Positions 21,914-30,956 of a stretch of DNA of 64,000 nucleotides are shown here, piece by piece. The translations under genes and the position numbers were made by a program. Position 1 is the stretch's first letter, and each line of letters opens with the position of its first letter. Source of the DNA: Pedobacter endophyticus (GTDB lineage: Bacteria > Bacteroidota > Bacteroidia > Sphingobacteriales > Sphingobacteriaceae); the NCBI RefSeq assembly GCF_015679185.1, contig NZ_CP064939.1, positions 3,658,001-3,722,000 on the forward strand, in the 5' to 3' direction. Under the pieces are notes generated by a model, which saw only the letters and a list, made by a program, of their open reading frames with translations, was not told where the DNA came from and made no database searches.

Positions 21914-22516
21914 AGTATGATTTTTAAAAATTAATTTGTGTAACAATACTTGCTAATGTTTCATAATGGTGCCAAAGCTACTGTAAGTCCGTAATTTTCT
22001 CTTTTTCAGTTGTTTAAGGTTGTGCCAATAATGCCAAACTGTGGAATTTCTCCACAATTTGGGGGCAATAGCTACAAATTTGATCGGCTAAAAGTGTTTA
22101 ACTGAGCTTGTAAATCGATTTTTTGATTCGGAAAGCAAAAGCAGCAGGTAATTTTAACGTTTACACTGTCATGCTGAGTGCAACGAAGGATCCGCAAGCG
22201 ATGAAACAACAAAACACCGATAACGCACTGCCTAAAAAAGGACGGCGTGTGTTTCTGCCTTCGCTTTAGGATTTCCGCCTGCGCGGAAATGACGACTCAA
22301 GGGAACGTGTCCACGCCATAGCCTTTAAAGGAGATGATTTAAACAAAGTCCTTTCCTGTCAATTGCAGTACTTTTTTCCGTTGCTTCATCCCTTCCGAAG
22401 ATAATCGGAACTCCAAAGCGAGACAATGTGACAGTGCGTTGAACGCAGCGTAAAAAATGTCGACGATAGGATTAATTTTATTTCTTTGCATCCCGATAAT
22501 CCCCTTAATTTGCAAC
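21914..22516. other. Intergenic region with repeat fragments
   Basis: It contains GTCATGCTGAGTGCAACGAAGG (about 22170) and a TTTCCGCCTGCGCGGAAAT hairpin (about 22269), both members of dispersed repeat types seen elsewhere in the window. A decayed CCCTTCCGA hairpin sits at about 22388. Two TTGGCA words on the minus strand upstream of copy 2 look like half sigma54 sites but lack a correctly spaced GC element. Confidence 0.5.
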
Positions 22517-23683
22517 ATGTCAAAATACTTTTCAGCCGACTGGATTTTCCCGGTGAACACGCCGCCGATAAAAGATGGAGTAATTTCGATAAGTGAAAGC
22601 GGCGAAATTGAAGCTGTGTTTAGCTACGATGCCGCCAGCAAGCTTACTGTTGACATAGAAAAGCACAAAGGTGCAATTGTTCCCGGTTTTATTAATACAC
22701 ATTGCCATCTCGAATTATCGCACATGCATGGGCAGATTCCCGAAAAAACCGGTTTGGTCGATTTTGTTCAAAGCGTTATCAAAAGCAGGCAATCGGATAA
22801 TGACATGGTGATTGAGGCAATGAAAATGGCCGATCAGCAAATGCTGAACAATGGGATTGTAGCCGTAGGCGATATTTCGAACCAAAGCATTTCGAAGGAA
22901 GTAAAACTGCAGAGTGAGATACATTACCACACTTTTGTTGAAGCCATGAGTTTTAATCCGGAGCGGGCCGATGCGGTCATGAATAATGCAATAGCGCTGA
23001 AAAATGACTTTTTGCCCTTGCCCGCTTCCATCGTTCCGCATGCGCCCTATTCCGTTTCTGAAAAACTCTTTCAGCTGATTAATGAAAGGGCAGAAACAGG
23101 CAACGATTTTATTAGCATTCACAATCAGGAAACGACCGACGAAAACAATTTTTTTTTAACTAAAACCGGAGGCTTTTTAAACCTATATAAATTTCTCGGC
23201 CTCGATATAGAATTTTTTCAGCCGACGGCAAAAACTTCGCTGCAAAGCTGGCTACCTTACGTTAAAAAACAGAAAACGCTTTTAGTGCATAACACCGTTA
23301 CCAGTAAAGACGATGTAGCATTTGCCCGGCAAAACCACCCCGATTTATATTGGTGTCTTTGTCCACAAGCCAATCTTTATATTGAGGATGCCTTGCCCGA
23401 CGTGGATTTACTCATTGATGAAAACCTAAAAATTACTTTGGGTACCGATAGTTTGGCGAGCAATCATCAGTTGAATATTTTATCAGAGATGAAAGTTTTA
23501 CAAGAACGTAAAAAGGTAAACTTCGAACATCTGCTGCAATGGGCTACAATTAATGGCGCTCAGTTTTTAGGTTTGGATCAACAGCTGGGAACAATCGAAG
23601 TCGGCAAAAGCCCCGGTTTAAATTTGATTCAATTATCAGATGATTTTACAATTGAAAGCGATAAGGTGGAAAGGCTTAGCTGA
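22517..23683 (+). CDS. Amidohydrolase (ATZ/TRZ, aminofutalosine deaminase-like)
   Basis: The enzyme is a metal-dependent hydrolase of the amidohydrolase superfamily (COG0402). Visible metal and catalytic residues are HCH in FINTHCHLELSHM, the later His in IVPHAPYS, HNQE, and the Asp in LGTDSLASNHQLN. ATG at 22517 (MSKYFSADWIFP) gives 388 residues. The upstream extension to 22457 is a hydrophobic run not expected in this cytosolic family. Bacteroidetes proteins of this kind are often deaminases acting on aminofutalosine in menaquinone synthesis, but the substrate cannot be told from sequence alone. Confidence 0.85.
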   Translation: MSKYFSADWIFPVNTPPIKDGVISISESGEIEAVFSYDAASKLTVDIEKHKGAIVPGFINTHCHLELSHMHGQIPEKTGLVDFVQSVIKSRQSDNDMVIEAMKMADQQMLNNGIVAVGDISNQSISKEVKLQSEIHYHTFVEAMSFNPERADAVMNNAIALKNDFLPLPASIVPHAPYSVSEKLFQLINERAETGNDFISIHNQETTDENNFFLTKTGGFLNLYKFLGLDIEFFQPTAKTSLQSWLPYVKKQKTLLVHNTVTSKDDVAFARQNHPDLYWCLCPQANLYIEDALPDVDLLIDENLKITLGTDSLASNHQLNILSEMKVLQERKKVNFEHLLQWATINGAQFLGLDQQLGTIEVGKSPGLNLIQLSDDFTIESDKVERLS

Positions 23684-23735
23684 GAATTGGTTTTGATATT
23701 GAAAATAAAAATGTAGATTTATAAATGAATTTATT

Positions 23736-23743
23736 TATATTTG
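23736..23743 (+). promoter_or_regulatory. -7 promoter element upstream of hairpin RNA and Abi gene
   Basis: TATATTTG fits the TAnnTTTG consensus exactly. No TTTG is seen at the -33 distance. Transcription would start at about 23749-23751, just before the hairpin. Confidence 0.65.
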
Positions 23744-23749
23744 CATTAA

Positions 23750-23799
23750 CAGTACACGCCACGCTACCCTTAAGAACAGCGTCCCAGGGCGTGTCTTTT
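23750..23799 (+). ncRNA. Compact hairpin RNA upstream of the Abi_2 gene (AbiF-RNA-like)
   Basis: A 7-bp outer stem (ACACGCC 23754-23760, GGCGTGT 23788-23794) encloses a 5-bp inner stem (ACGCT 23761-23765, AGCGT 23778-23782). The inner loop has 12 nt, and CCCAG forms a one-sided bulge. A U-rich run (CTTTTG) follows and could terminate a roughly 50-nt RNA. The loop ACCCTTAAG might pair with downstream TTATAGG. A conserved structured RNA next to abiF-type genes has been described (AbiF RNA motif); I assign similarity by position and shape, not by a model search. Confidence 0.6.
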
Positions 23800-23822
23800 G
23801 CTTTATAGGCTTTTTGTTTGTT

Positions 23823-24728
23823 ATGTACAGTAAACAGCCGCTTAGGATAAATCAACAAATAGATCAGCTGATAAACAGAGGTTTATCAATTTTGGATATT
23901 GATTTAGCTCATCACTTTTTGTCTCATATTAGCTATTATCGTTTGGCAGGTTATTGGTGGCCAATGCAAGCTGAGCCCAAAGAAGACCACATTTTTAAGC
24001 CTAAAAGTAACTTTGAAGATGTAATATCATTATATAATTTCGATAGAGTGCTTCGTGTCATTATTTTTGATGCTATTGAAAAGATAGAAATTAGTTTACG
24101 AACAAAGCTAATTTATCACCTATCTCATGAATTTGGTCCTTGGTGGTTTCAAAAACTAGAGATATTTCAAAACGTACCGGAGGCAGTAAAAACGCTGGCA
24201 GTTTTAGAAGAGGAATTAGTTCGCTCAAAAGATATTTTCATTAAGTCTCATAAAGCAAAACATAAAGATGATTTGCGATTTCCGCCATCCTGGAAAACAC
24301 TGGAATTAACAAGTTTTGGAGCACTCTCTAAAATTTATGGGAATCTAAAGAATGATGTCACTTCTAAAGATATTATTGCTAAGGAGCTTGGGTTGGTTAA
24401 TCACACATTTTTGCCTAGTTGGTTGCAATCTTTAGCTCAAATTAGGAATTATTGCGCTCATCATAGCAGGCTTTGGAATAAAAATCTTCCTGGTAGACCC
24501 AAACTTCTACCCAACCCGCCTTTCAATTGGATTAGAGAAGTGCCACAGGAGAAAGAAATGCATCTGCTCTATATCCACTTATGTTGCATTAAATATTTGC
24601 TAAATATCATTCAGCCTGAAAATAATCTTAGGCAGCAACTTGTTAGCTTACTGGAAAAATACCCGAGTGTTGATCCAAACGCGTTAGGCTTAAAACCTGC
24701 TTGGGTAGAAGAACCGTTATGGAAATAA
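23823..24728 (+). CDS. Abi_2 family abortive-infection protein (AbiD/AbiF, HEPN)
   Basis: The protein belongs to the Abi_2 family of phage abortive-infection proteins. ATG at 23823 (MYSKQPLRINQQID) gives 301 residues; the TTG nine bases earlier is less likely. Family traits are LINRGLSILDIDLAHHFLSH followed by ISYYRLAGYWWP, a central FDRVLRVIIFDAIEKIEISL helix, and RNYCAHHSRLWN. In the last, R208-N-x3-H213 is the HEPN-type RxxxxH ribonuclease motif. The gene is visibly more AT-rich than its neighbours, and its 3' end overlaps the start of the flavin oxidoreductase gene by 10 bp. The upstream promoter and hairpin RNA suggest an RNA-controlled toxin. Confidence 0.9.
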   Translation: MYSKQPLRINQQIDQLINRGLSILDIDLAHHFLSHISYYRLAGYWWPMQAEPKEDHIFKPKSNFEDVISLYNFDRVLRVIIFDAIEKIEISLRTKLIYHLSHEFGPWWFQKLEIFQNVPEAVKTLAVLEEELVRSKDIFIKSHKAKHKDDLRFPPSWKTLELTSFGALSKIYGNLKNDVTSKDIIAKELGLVNHTFLPSWLQSLAQIRNYCAHHSRLWNKNLPGRPKLLPNPPFNWIREVPQEKEMHLLYIHLCCIKYLLNIIQPENNLRQQLVSLLEKYPSVDPNALGLKPAWVEEPLWK

Positions 24729-25675
24729 AGAAAAACGTTTGCAAACTTTTCAACATTAAATACCCCATTATTCAGGCCGGGATGGTTTGGTGTAGCGGTT
24801 GGAAACTCGCTTCGGCGGTTTCAAACGCCGGCGGCCTGGGCATCATCGGGGCAGGCTCCATGTATCCCGAAGTATTGAGAGAACACATCCAAAAATGCAA
24901 GCTTGCAACCAATCGGCCTTTCGGTGTCAATATTCCCCTTTTATATCCAAATATTCAGGAAATTATAAACGTTGTAGTTGAAGAAGGCGTAAGCATTGTG
25001 TTTTCCTCTGCCGGAAATCCTGCAACGTGGACACCGTTTTTAAAAGATCGGGGTATTACCGTTGTTCATGTAATAGCGAACACAAAATTTGCCCGTAAAG
25101 CCCAGGAAGCTGGCGTTGACGCCATTGTGGCCGAAGGTTTTGAAGCCGGCGGCCACAACGGTCGCGAGGAAACCACTACAATGTGCTTAATTCCAATGAT
25201 TAAGCAGAGCGTAAACATTCCCGTAATCGCTGCAGGTGGAATAGCCAGCGGAAAATCCATGTTGGCCGCCTTTGCCTTAGGTGCCGATGCAGTGCAAATC
25301 GGTTCTGCTTTTGCAGTTGCCGAAGAATCTTCGGCCCATCCTGCATTTAAAAACAAAATTGTTTCATCGGCAGAAGGCGATACCAAACTGGCCATGAAAA
25401 AGCTTGTTCCGGTAAGGCTCTTAAAAAACGAATTTGCCGATAGCATTATGCAAGCAGAAGCCGAAGGTGCAGACAGGGCCCGGTTGGCGGAGCTGTTGGG
25501 CAGGGCAAGGGCAAAGCTCGGCATGTTTGAAGGCGATATAGAAAACGGAGAGCTCGAAATTGGCCAGGTAGCTGCAATGCTGAAAGCAATAAAACCCGCA
25601 AAACAGATTTTTGAGGAGATTTGGACGGAATTTACCGACGAGAAAAATCGACTTTCGAAATTGGATTTCAATTAA
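24719..25675 (+). CDS. NAD(P)H-dependent flavin oxidoreductase (nitronate monooxygenase-like)
   Basis: The 318-residue TIM-barrel FMN enzyme shows PIIQAGMVWCSGWKLASAVS near the N-terminus, AEGFEAGGHNG with the catalytic-type His in the middle, and the FMN phosphate loops VIAAGGIASG and ADAVQIGSAFA. Family members oxidise alkyl nitronates or act as enoyl-ACP reductases (FabK-like), and the sequence does not decide between these. The start at 24719 (MEIKKNVCKLFNI) overlaps the last codons of the Abi gene, so translation may be coupled; the frame is open to 24701 but adds only RRT-type residues. Confidence 0.88.
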   Translation: MEIKKNVCKLFNIKYPIIQAGMVWCSGWKLASAVSNAGGLGIIGAGSMYPEVLREHIQKCKLATNRPFGVNIPLLYPNIQEIINVVVEEGVSIVFSSAGNPATWTPFLKDRGITVVHVIANTKFARKAQEAGVDAIVAEGFEAGGHNGREETTTMCLIPMIKQSVNIPVIAAGGIASGKSMLAAFALGADAVQIGSAFAVAEESSAHPAFKNKIVSSAEGDTKLAMKKLVPVRLLKNEFADSIMQAEAEGADRARLAELLGRARAKLGMFEGDIENGELEIGQVAAMLKAIKPAKQIFEEIWTEFTDEKNRLSKLDFN

Positions 25676-25719
25676 ATTATTACCCTTAACTTTACCGCGT
25701 TAATTAGTTATTCATTTAC

Positions 25720-26004
25720 ATGAAACACCTCAACATAAAAGTAACTGGAAAAGTACAGGGCGTATTCTTTAGAGCAAGTACGAAAGCCGTAGCCGACCAA
25801 ATGGGCATCAAAGGCTTTGTAAGAAACGAAAAAGATGGTTCAGTTTATATCGAAGCAGAGGCACAACCTGTAATTTTGGATGCCTTTATCGATTGGTGTA
25901 AAGAAGGCCCCGATAAAGCAGTGGTAGAAAATGTTAAGGTAAGCGATGGGGAACTAAAAAATTATCGCAATTTTGAGGTGATAAAGAAAAATCTGCTTTG
26001 GTAA
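25720..26004 (+). CDS. acyP: Acylphosphatase
   Basis: This 94-residue cytosolic enzyme hydrolyses acyl phosphates. The signature GKVQGVFFRASTKAVADQMG contains the phosphate-binding loop with the essential Arg. GFVRNEKDGSVYIEAEA carries the catalytic Asn. The length is normal. It lies 44 bp after the flavin oxidoreductase gene and may share its transcript. Confidence 0.95.
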   Translation: MKHLNIKVTGKVQGVFFRASTKAVADQMGIKGFVRNEKDGSVYIEAEAQPVILDAFIDWCKEGPDKAVVENVKVSDGELKNYRNFEVIKKNLLW

Positions 26005-26132
26005 TGGAATTTACAGTTTTTGAGCTACAAATTACGGTGTTAAATCTTAATCATAAATTAAATCGATTTCGACTTTAGAAAGGTAATTTACTAGCCCAAT
26101 CTAAAATCTGAAATCTAAAAATCTAAAATCAA

Positions 26133-27620
26133 TTGTCAGTTTATAAAAAGTTTCTTGGGCAAACGATGGTTTATGGTATTAGTACCATTGCATCAAGATT
26201 ACTCAACTTCATATTAACGCCAATCTTCACCCGAAGTTATGGTGCAAGCGCATTGGGTGTTTTCACTAAAATGTATGCTTACGCATCGATGATTAATGCG
26301 ATTTTGGCCTTTGGTATGGAAACCACATTCTTCAGGTATCTCAATAAGTACGAAGATAAAAAACAGCAGGTTTACAACAACTCATTTTTAATTGTTGCCT
26401 TTATTTCTACACTTTTCTTAATTACCGGACTCGTTTTTACAGAAAGCATCACCAAATGGCTGTTAAATAACGATATGTCGCACTATCAAGATCAGAAACG
26501 ATATGTGCAGTATTTCCTTTGGCTACTATTTTCAGATGCAATTTGCGTAATTCCTTTTGCACGGATACGAGCCGATGGCAAACCTTTTCGGTACAGCATT
26601 ATCAAGTTCGTTAACATTTTAAGCTATGTACTTTTAAGCTTATTCTTTATTTACGGAATTCCGATAATTATAAAGCATAGTTTACCTGGCGCTACTTTTT
26701 TTCAGAGTTGGTTTAGAGATAAATGGGTGGGCTATGTCTTTATCGCAAATCTGCTCGCTAGCGGGTTGACGTTCCTTCTGCTTGTGCCAGAATTTTTAAA
26801 AGTGCAGTTTAAATTCGATAGCGTGCTGTTCAAAAAGATGCTCTCTTACAGCTGGCCCGTGTTGGTTGCAAACCTGTCGTTTATCATTAACGAGAATCTT
26901 GATAAAATTCTTTTAGATCGTTATACAACTGAGGCACAGGTAGGTATTTACGGTGCAGTTTGCAAGCTGGCCATATTTTTAAGTATTTTCAATATGGCGT
27001 TTAGGTTGGGTGCCGAGCCTTTCTTTTTCAGCTACGCTAAAAATGAAAATGCAAAGGTAACCTATGCCAAAATTCTCGAGTACTTTGTAATTGCACTCTC
27101 CATACTTTTTGTCGCACTAACCGCCAACATCGAAATACTTAAATATTTTATTAGCCGCGATGCAAAACATCTTGCCGAATACTGGGTCGGTTTGCCCGCG
27201 GTTCCGTATTTGCTGGTCGGCTATGTTTGTTTGGGCATTTACATGAACCTTTCCATTTGGTATAGGCTGTCTGATCAAACTCGGTTTGGCCTGTACATTT
27301 CACTTGTCGGCGCTTTTATAACCATTGTTTTTAACATGATTCTGATTCCGAAGTTTAGTTACATGGGCTCGGCGTGGGTTTCGATGGCTACTTACGCAAC
27401 CATGATGATTATATCGTACATTTTGGGCCAAAAGTATTACCCGATACCATATAATCTTAAAAAAATTGTGGCCTATTTAACTATATCGATTATATTGGTA
27501 TTTTCGTCGTTTTTCGTTTTCAACAGGAACATTTATGTAGGCAATTTGATGCTGATTGCATTTGTTGCAGGTATTGCCTATTTTGAGAAGAACAACTTAT
27601 TGAAATTATTAAAGAAATAG
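26133..27620 (+). CDS. Polysaccharide flippase, MOP superfamily (Wzx-like)
   Basis: The 495-residue integral membrane protein has 12-14 hydrophobic segments spread over its length. Family features are GISTIASRLLNFILTPIFTR at the N-terminus and a central EKILLDRY-like motif (NLDKILLDRYTTEAQVGIYG). It probably flips lipid-linked glycans across the inner membrane. TTG at 26133 (MSVYKKFLGQTMVYG) is preferred; the first ATG, eleven codons in, would remove the N-terminal polar segment. The leader contains an AATCTAAAATC-type low-complexity tract. Confidence 0.9.
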   Translation: MSVYKKFLGQTMVYGISTIASRLLNFILTPIFTRSYGASALGVFTKMYAYASMINAILAFGMETTFFRYLNKYEDKKQQVYNNSFLIVAFISTLFLITGLVFTESITKWLLNNDMSHYQDQKRYVQYFLWLLFSDAICVIPFARIRADGKPFRYSIIKFVNILSYVLLSLFFIYGIPIIIKHSLPGATFFQSWFRDKWVGYVFIANLLASGLTFLLLVPEFLKVQFKFDSVLFKKMLSYSWPVLVANLSFIINENLDKILLDRYTTEAQVGIYGAVCKLAIFLSIFNMAFRLGAEPFFFSYAKNENAKVTYAKILEYFVIALSILFVALTANIEILKYFISRDAKHLAEYWVGLPAVPYLLVGYVCLGIYMNLSIWYRLSDQTRFGLYISLVGAFITIVFNMILIPKFSYMGSAWVSMATYATMMIISYILGQKYYPIPYNLKKIVAYLTISIILVFSSFFVFNRNIYVGNLMLIAFVAGIAYFEKNNLLKLLKK

Positions 27621-27677
27621 GAACAGATTCCCTCATTCTCTCATGTCACATATCTCCAATCTCATATCTAAAAAGCC

Positions 27678-28109
27678 ATGCAAATAAAAATCATCAACAA
27701 ATCCGAACACCCTTTACCACAGTACGAAACCGCTCACGCTGCTGGTATGGATTTGCGGGCATCGATTACAGAAAACATTACGCTAAAGCCTTTGCAACGC
27801 TTACTTATTGCAACGGGTTTGTTTATTGAGCTACCCGTTGGTTACGAAGCGCAGATCAGACCGCGAAGTGGTTTGGCTTACAAGCACGGAATTGGTATTG
27901 TAAATTCGCCGGGAACAATCGACGCAGATTATCGTGGCGAAATAAAAGTTTTATTGGTAAATTTATCCCAGGAGGATTTTACAATCGTTAATGGCGATAG
28001 AATAGCCCAAATGGTAGTGGCCAGACACGAAACAGTGCAATGGCAAGCGGTTGAAGAACTTGGCGAAACGGCCAGGGGAGAAGGCGGATATGGACACACT
28101 GGGAAATAA
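27678..28109 (+). CDS. dut: dUTP diphosphatase
   Basis: The homotrimeric enzyme hydrolyses dUTP to dUMP, keeping uracil out of DNA. All five motifs are visible: [30 protein letters not shown] with the catalytic Asp, RIAQMVVAR and the flexible C-terminal [10 protein letters not shown]. The length of 143 residues is normal. Confidence 0.97.
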   Translation: MQIKIINKSEHPLPQYETAHAAGMDLRASITENITLKPLQRLLIATGLFIELPVGYEAQIRPRSGLAYKHGIGIVNSPGTIDADYRGEIKVLLVNLSQEDFTIVNGDRIAQMVVARHETVQWQAVEELGETARGEGGYGHTGK

Positions 28110-28112
28110 CGG

Positions 28113-28205
28113 TGATTGAATCATAGAATCGGAAAGGACTGAATGATAGCATGATGGAATGAAGAATTAATTGATTGATCGAGTGATAGAATGATGATAG
28201 CCATA
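28113..28205. repeat. Low-complexity GATTGAATGATAGAATGA tract before the TPR gene
   Basis: Loosely repeated words of 7-9 bp (GATTGAATC, GAATGATAG, GAATGAAG, GAGTGATAG, GAATGATGATAG) fill the spacer. Tracts of the same style but different words precede 26133 (AATCTAAAATC), 27678 and 41630 (ATCGTAATTCTAAAATCG). Confidence 0.6.
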
Positions 28206-28246
28206 CTGTTTAAACATTCACTCATTCAAAATTCAAAAATAAAACA

Positions 28247-29938
28247 ATGAAAAACTATATTTTTCTCGCATTGCTTGCTTTTGGCGGAGGGGTGTTTGCG
28301 CAAGTGCCTGCGATTTCGGCCAGCAGCAGAGACAGCAATATGGTTAAGCAATTGTTTTTTGCGGGCCTTCGAGAGAAAATGTCGGAGAATTACAATCAGG
28401 CATCAACCAGTTTCGATAAGATTGTGAGTATTGATCCGAGTAACCACGCGGCCTATTTCGAACTGGCAAACGCCAATCTTCGGATGGAAAAGCTCAGTGC
28501 TGCCGAACAGAATATTAAAAAAGCAATTGCGCTGAATGGCAACAATCAATGGTATTACCGCTTGCTGATAGAGGTTTACAAACGAAATAACAACATGGAG
28601 GCTTTGGTTTCTGCATTCGATCAGCTGATTAGAATCGATCCCGAAAACGATGCCTATTATTTCGATAAGGCCAATGCCTTTTTTCTATCCAATAAAATCG
28701 ACGAGGCAAAGAAAGTGTACGGCGAAATAGAAGCCAGGTTCGGGCCATCGAAAGAACTGCAAACGGCTTTACGCAGACTGCAATCAGATGGCACTGCCAC
28801 CGAAAGTGATATTATTAAGTTGTTGGAAGGCAGTCAGGCCGACGTTAAAAATTATTTATACGCTGCGGGTTTGTTGATGCAAAAAGGCAACGATCAGGAA
28901 GCATTGAAAGTGCTTTTAAAAGCCCAAATGCTTGAACCAGCAGATTTTGAGGTCAATCTTTCGCTAGCCGATGTTTACCGCAAACAAAAAAACGACGAGG
29001 CCGCATTTGCTGCTTTAAAGCGTGCCATCGAAAGTCCTGAAATGCCTGTTTCCGAGAAGGTTAAAATCATAGCAGGCCTATTTCCAAAGTTAGATCAGGC
29101 TTTGGTAGCTAAACATGTTACCGAAATGGCGGGTTCAATGGCCGAAAAAAATCCGTCTGACGCTAAAATTCTTGCACTTTACGGCGACGTACTTTATCAA
29201 CAGAACAAATTAAAAGAAGCATTGGCCCAATACCAGGCGGCGCTAAAGCTGAATGAACAGGTTTTTGTAGTTTGGGAGCAGGTTATTAATATTCAAACCT
29301 TGATTGGCCATTATGAAGAAGCGATTAAAGTTGCCGATGAGGCGCTAACAATTTACCCAAACCAGGCGAGCTTGTATTATCATTTGGGCTATGCACTTTA
29401 TAAAACCGCAAAGCTAGAACCTGCATTGTCAAACCTGAAATCGGCCTTGCAGCTCGATGTTGATAACAAGAGCCTGCAAGCACAAGTGTTTGCGCTGCAA
29501 GGCGATATTTTTATAAATCAAGGCAATTTTACACAAGCTAAAACTGCGTTTGAAAAGGCCATAGAACTTGAGCCCGATAATTATCTGATCATGAATAATT
29601 ACGCGTATTATCTGGCCCTGAGGAATGATGATTTGAGCAAGGCAGCAAAATATGCTGAAGCTGCAGCAAGCGCAATGCCGAATAATCCATCAGTTACAGA
29701 TACCTACGCTTTTATCCTTTTTAAGCAGCAAAAGTACGATTTGGCTAAAACTTGGGTAGAAAAAGCGCTTCAAAACAATAGCCTAAAGAACGGTGTTTAC
29801 TTGGAGCATTACGGCGATATCCTCTTTATGAAAGGAGAAAAAGAGGCAGCAGTTGAACAATGGAAAAAGGCAAAGGTTGCCGGCAATGAATCGGAAGTTT
29901 TAAATAAGAAAATTAATGAGAAGAAATATTTTAAATAG
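28247..29938 (+). CDS. Tetratricopeptide-repeat protein
   Basis: A signal peptide (MKNYIFLALLAFGGGVFA) precedes about 13-15 TPR units over 563 residues. Examples are AAYFELANANLRMEKLSAAE, AKILALYGDVLYQQNKLKEA and LIMNNYAYYLALRNDDLSKA. It is an exported scaffold for protein contacts. It overlaps the DUF4292 lipoprotein gene by 23 bp and precedes an EnvC-like gene, so a role in cell-envelope assembly is likely but not proven. Confidence 0.9.
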   Translation: MKNYIFLALLAFGGGVFAQVPAISASSRDSNMVKQLFFAGLREKMSENYNQASTSFDKIVSIDPSNHAAYFELANANLRMEKLSAAEQNIKKAIALNGNNQWYYRLLIEVYKRNNNMEALVSAFDQLIRIDPENDAYYFDKANAFFLSNKIDEAKKVYGEIEARFGPSKELQTALRRLQSDGTATESDIIKLLEGSQADVKNYLYAAGLLMQKGNDQEALKVLLKAQMLEPADFEVNLSLADVYRKQKNDEAAFAALKRAIESPEMPVSEKVKIIAGLFPKLDQALVAKHVTEMAGSMAEKNPSDAKILALYGDVLYQQNKLKEALAQYQAALKLNEQVFVVWEQVINIQTLIGHYEEAIKVADEALTIYPNQASLYYHLGYALYKTAKLEPALSNLKSALQLDVDNKSLQAQVFALQGDIFINQGNFTQAKTAFEKAIELEPDNYLIMNNYAYYLALRNDDLSKAAKYAEAAASAMPNNPSVTDTYAFILFKQQKYDLAKTWVEKALQNNSLKNGVYLEHYGDILFMKGEKEAAVEQWKKAKVAGNESEVLNKKINEKKYFK

Positions 29939-30710
29939 CGCAGCATTACTAGCGGCAATCGTTTTTGTATCATCGTGCACGCCGAAAAAGCAAATCGTTG
30001 TGGCTCCTCCGGTTGCAACAACCGAAACAGCGGTAGATAATTCTAAAGCCGAAGCACTAACCTTATTAAACAACAAGCAGTTAAAAATTAATACACTTTC
30101 GCTAAAGGCAAAGGCAACATTAGATATTGCCGGCAATACCAACGATGTAACCATGAACTTCCGCATGAAAGACAAGGAAGTAATTTGGGTAAGCATTACG
30201 GCGTTAGGTGGTGCTTTTGAACCTGCACGGGCTTTGATTACGCCAGACAGCATCAAGATTATGAATAGGCAAAAAAGCCAGCTCATTGCAAAGCCCTTTA
30301 GCTACATATACAATTTTACCAATAGGCAGGTAAACTTTAATACGCTTCAATCCATTTTAACAGGAAATGCAATGGGCGAGTTTTTAACTTCCGAATCTAC
30401 AGTAAAGCAGGAGAATGGCGTTTGGGTGGTTTCAGGAAGAAAGCAGGATCTGGATTACCGTTTGCTTTTCAACACACTCTTTAAGGTTGCCGAAACCAAT
30501 TTGAACGATGCCAAAAACGGGCAGGCGTTAAAGGTTACTTACACCGACTATCAAAAATTAAACGAATATCTTTTTCCAACCGCCTTGCAAATCAACACCC
30601 TATCCGGCAATAAGAAAATAAATATCGATTTGCAATTTGTTAAAATCGATGGCAATGTTCCGGTCGATTTTCCGTTTAAAGTTCCAAAGAGTTATACTTT
30701 AGTTAATTAG
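29916..30710 (+). CDS. DUF4292 lipoprotein (LolA/LppX-like fold likely)
   Basis: The 264-residue lipoprotein has signal MRRNILNSAALLAAIVFVSS followed by the lipobox Cys (VSSC). The mature part matches DUF4292 in its pattern: LSLKAKATLDIAG, MNFRMKDKEVIWVSI, ALITPDSIKIMNR, and the C-terminal VPVDFPFKVPKSYT. The family is conserved in Bacteroidetes beside TPR and M23 genes, and the fold suggests lipid or lipoprotein handling. The function is not established. Confidence 0.88.
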   Translation: MRRNILNSAALLAAIVFVSSCTPKKQIVVAPPVATTETAVDNSKAEALTLLNNKQLKINTLSLKAKATLDIAGNTNDVTMNFRMKDKEVIWVSITALGGAFEPARALITPDSIKIMNRQKSQLIAKPFSYIYNFTNRQVNFNTLQSILTGNAMGEFLTSESTVKQENGVWVVSGRKQDLDYRLLFNTLFKVAETNLNDAKNGQALKVTYTDYQKLNEYLFPTALQINTLSGNKKINIDLQFVKIDGNVPVDFPFKVPKSYTLVN

Positions 30711-30943
30711 GCCGATTTTACGTGTTTTCGTCATCGAACTGAAGCTTTTTCCCCCCAGAGATGCCTTTGGGCACCGCTTCAGGAGAAATCTGTAAGCTAA
30801 GAACTGCTTGCTTTGAGTTGGCACCAGTGGCGGAGGGATATCTCTCCCGATAAAAATCGGCATTCGATATGACGGTTATATTTACGATGCACCTTTATGG
30901 CCTTAGTATCTCATTTTAAATATTTTTTACTGTAAAATTTTTA

Positions 30944-30951
30944 TACTTTTG
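30944..30951 (+). promoter_or_regulatory. -7 element immediately before the EnvC-like gene
   Basis: TACTTTTG fits TAnnTTTG and lies six bases before the ATG at 30957, so the mRNA could be leaderless. No good -33 TTTG is seen. Confidence 0.45.
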
Positions 30952-30956
30952 GCTTA

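Noticed and set aside
21914..22060. Possible sigma54 promoter before the second PepSY-like gene
   Set aside because: TTGGCA words occur on the minus strand but none has the GC dinucleotide at the required spacing.
25066..25671. 201-codon frame opposite the flavin oxidoreductase gene
   Set aside because: It is an antisense shadow of a well-supported enzyme gene, with Ser/Ala-rich random composition.
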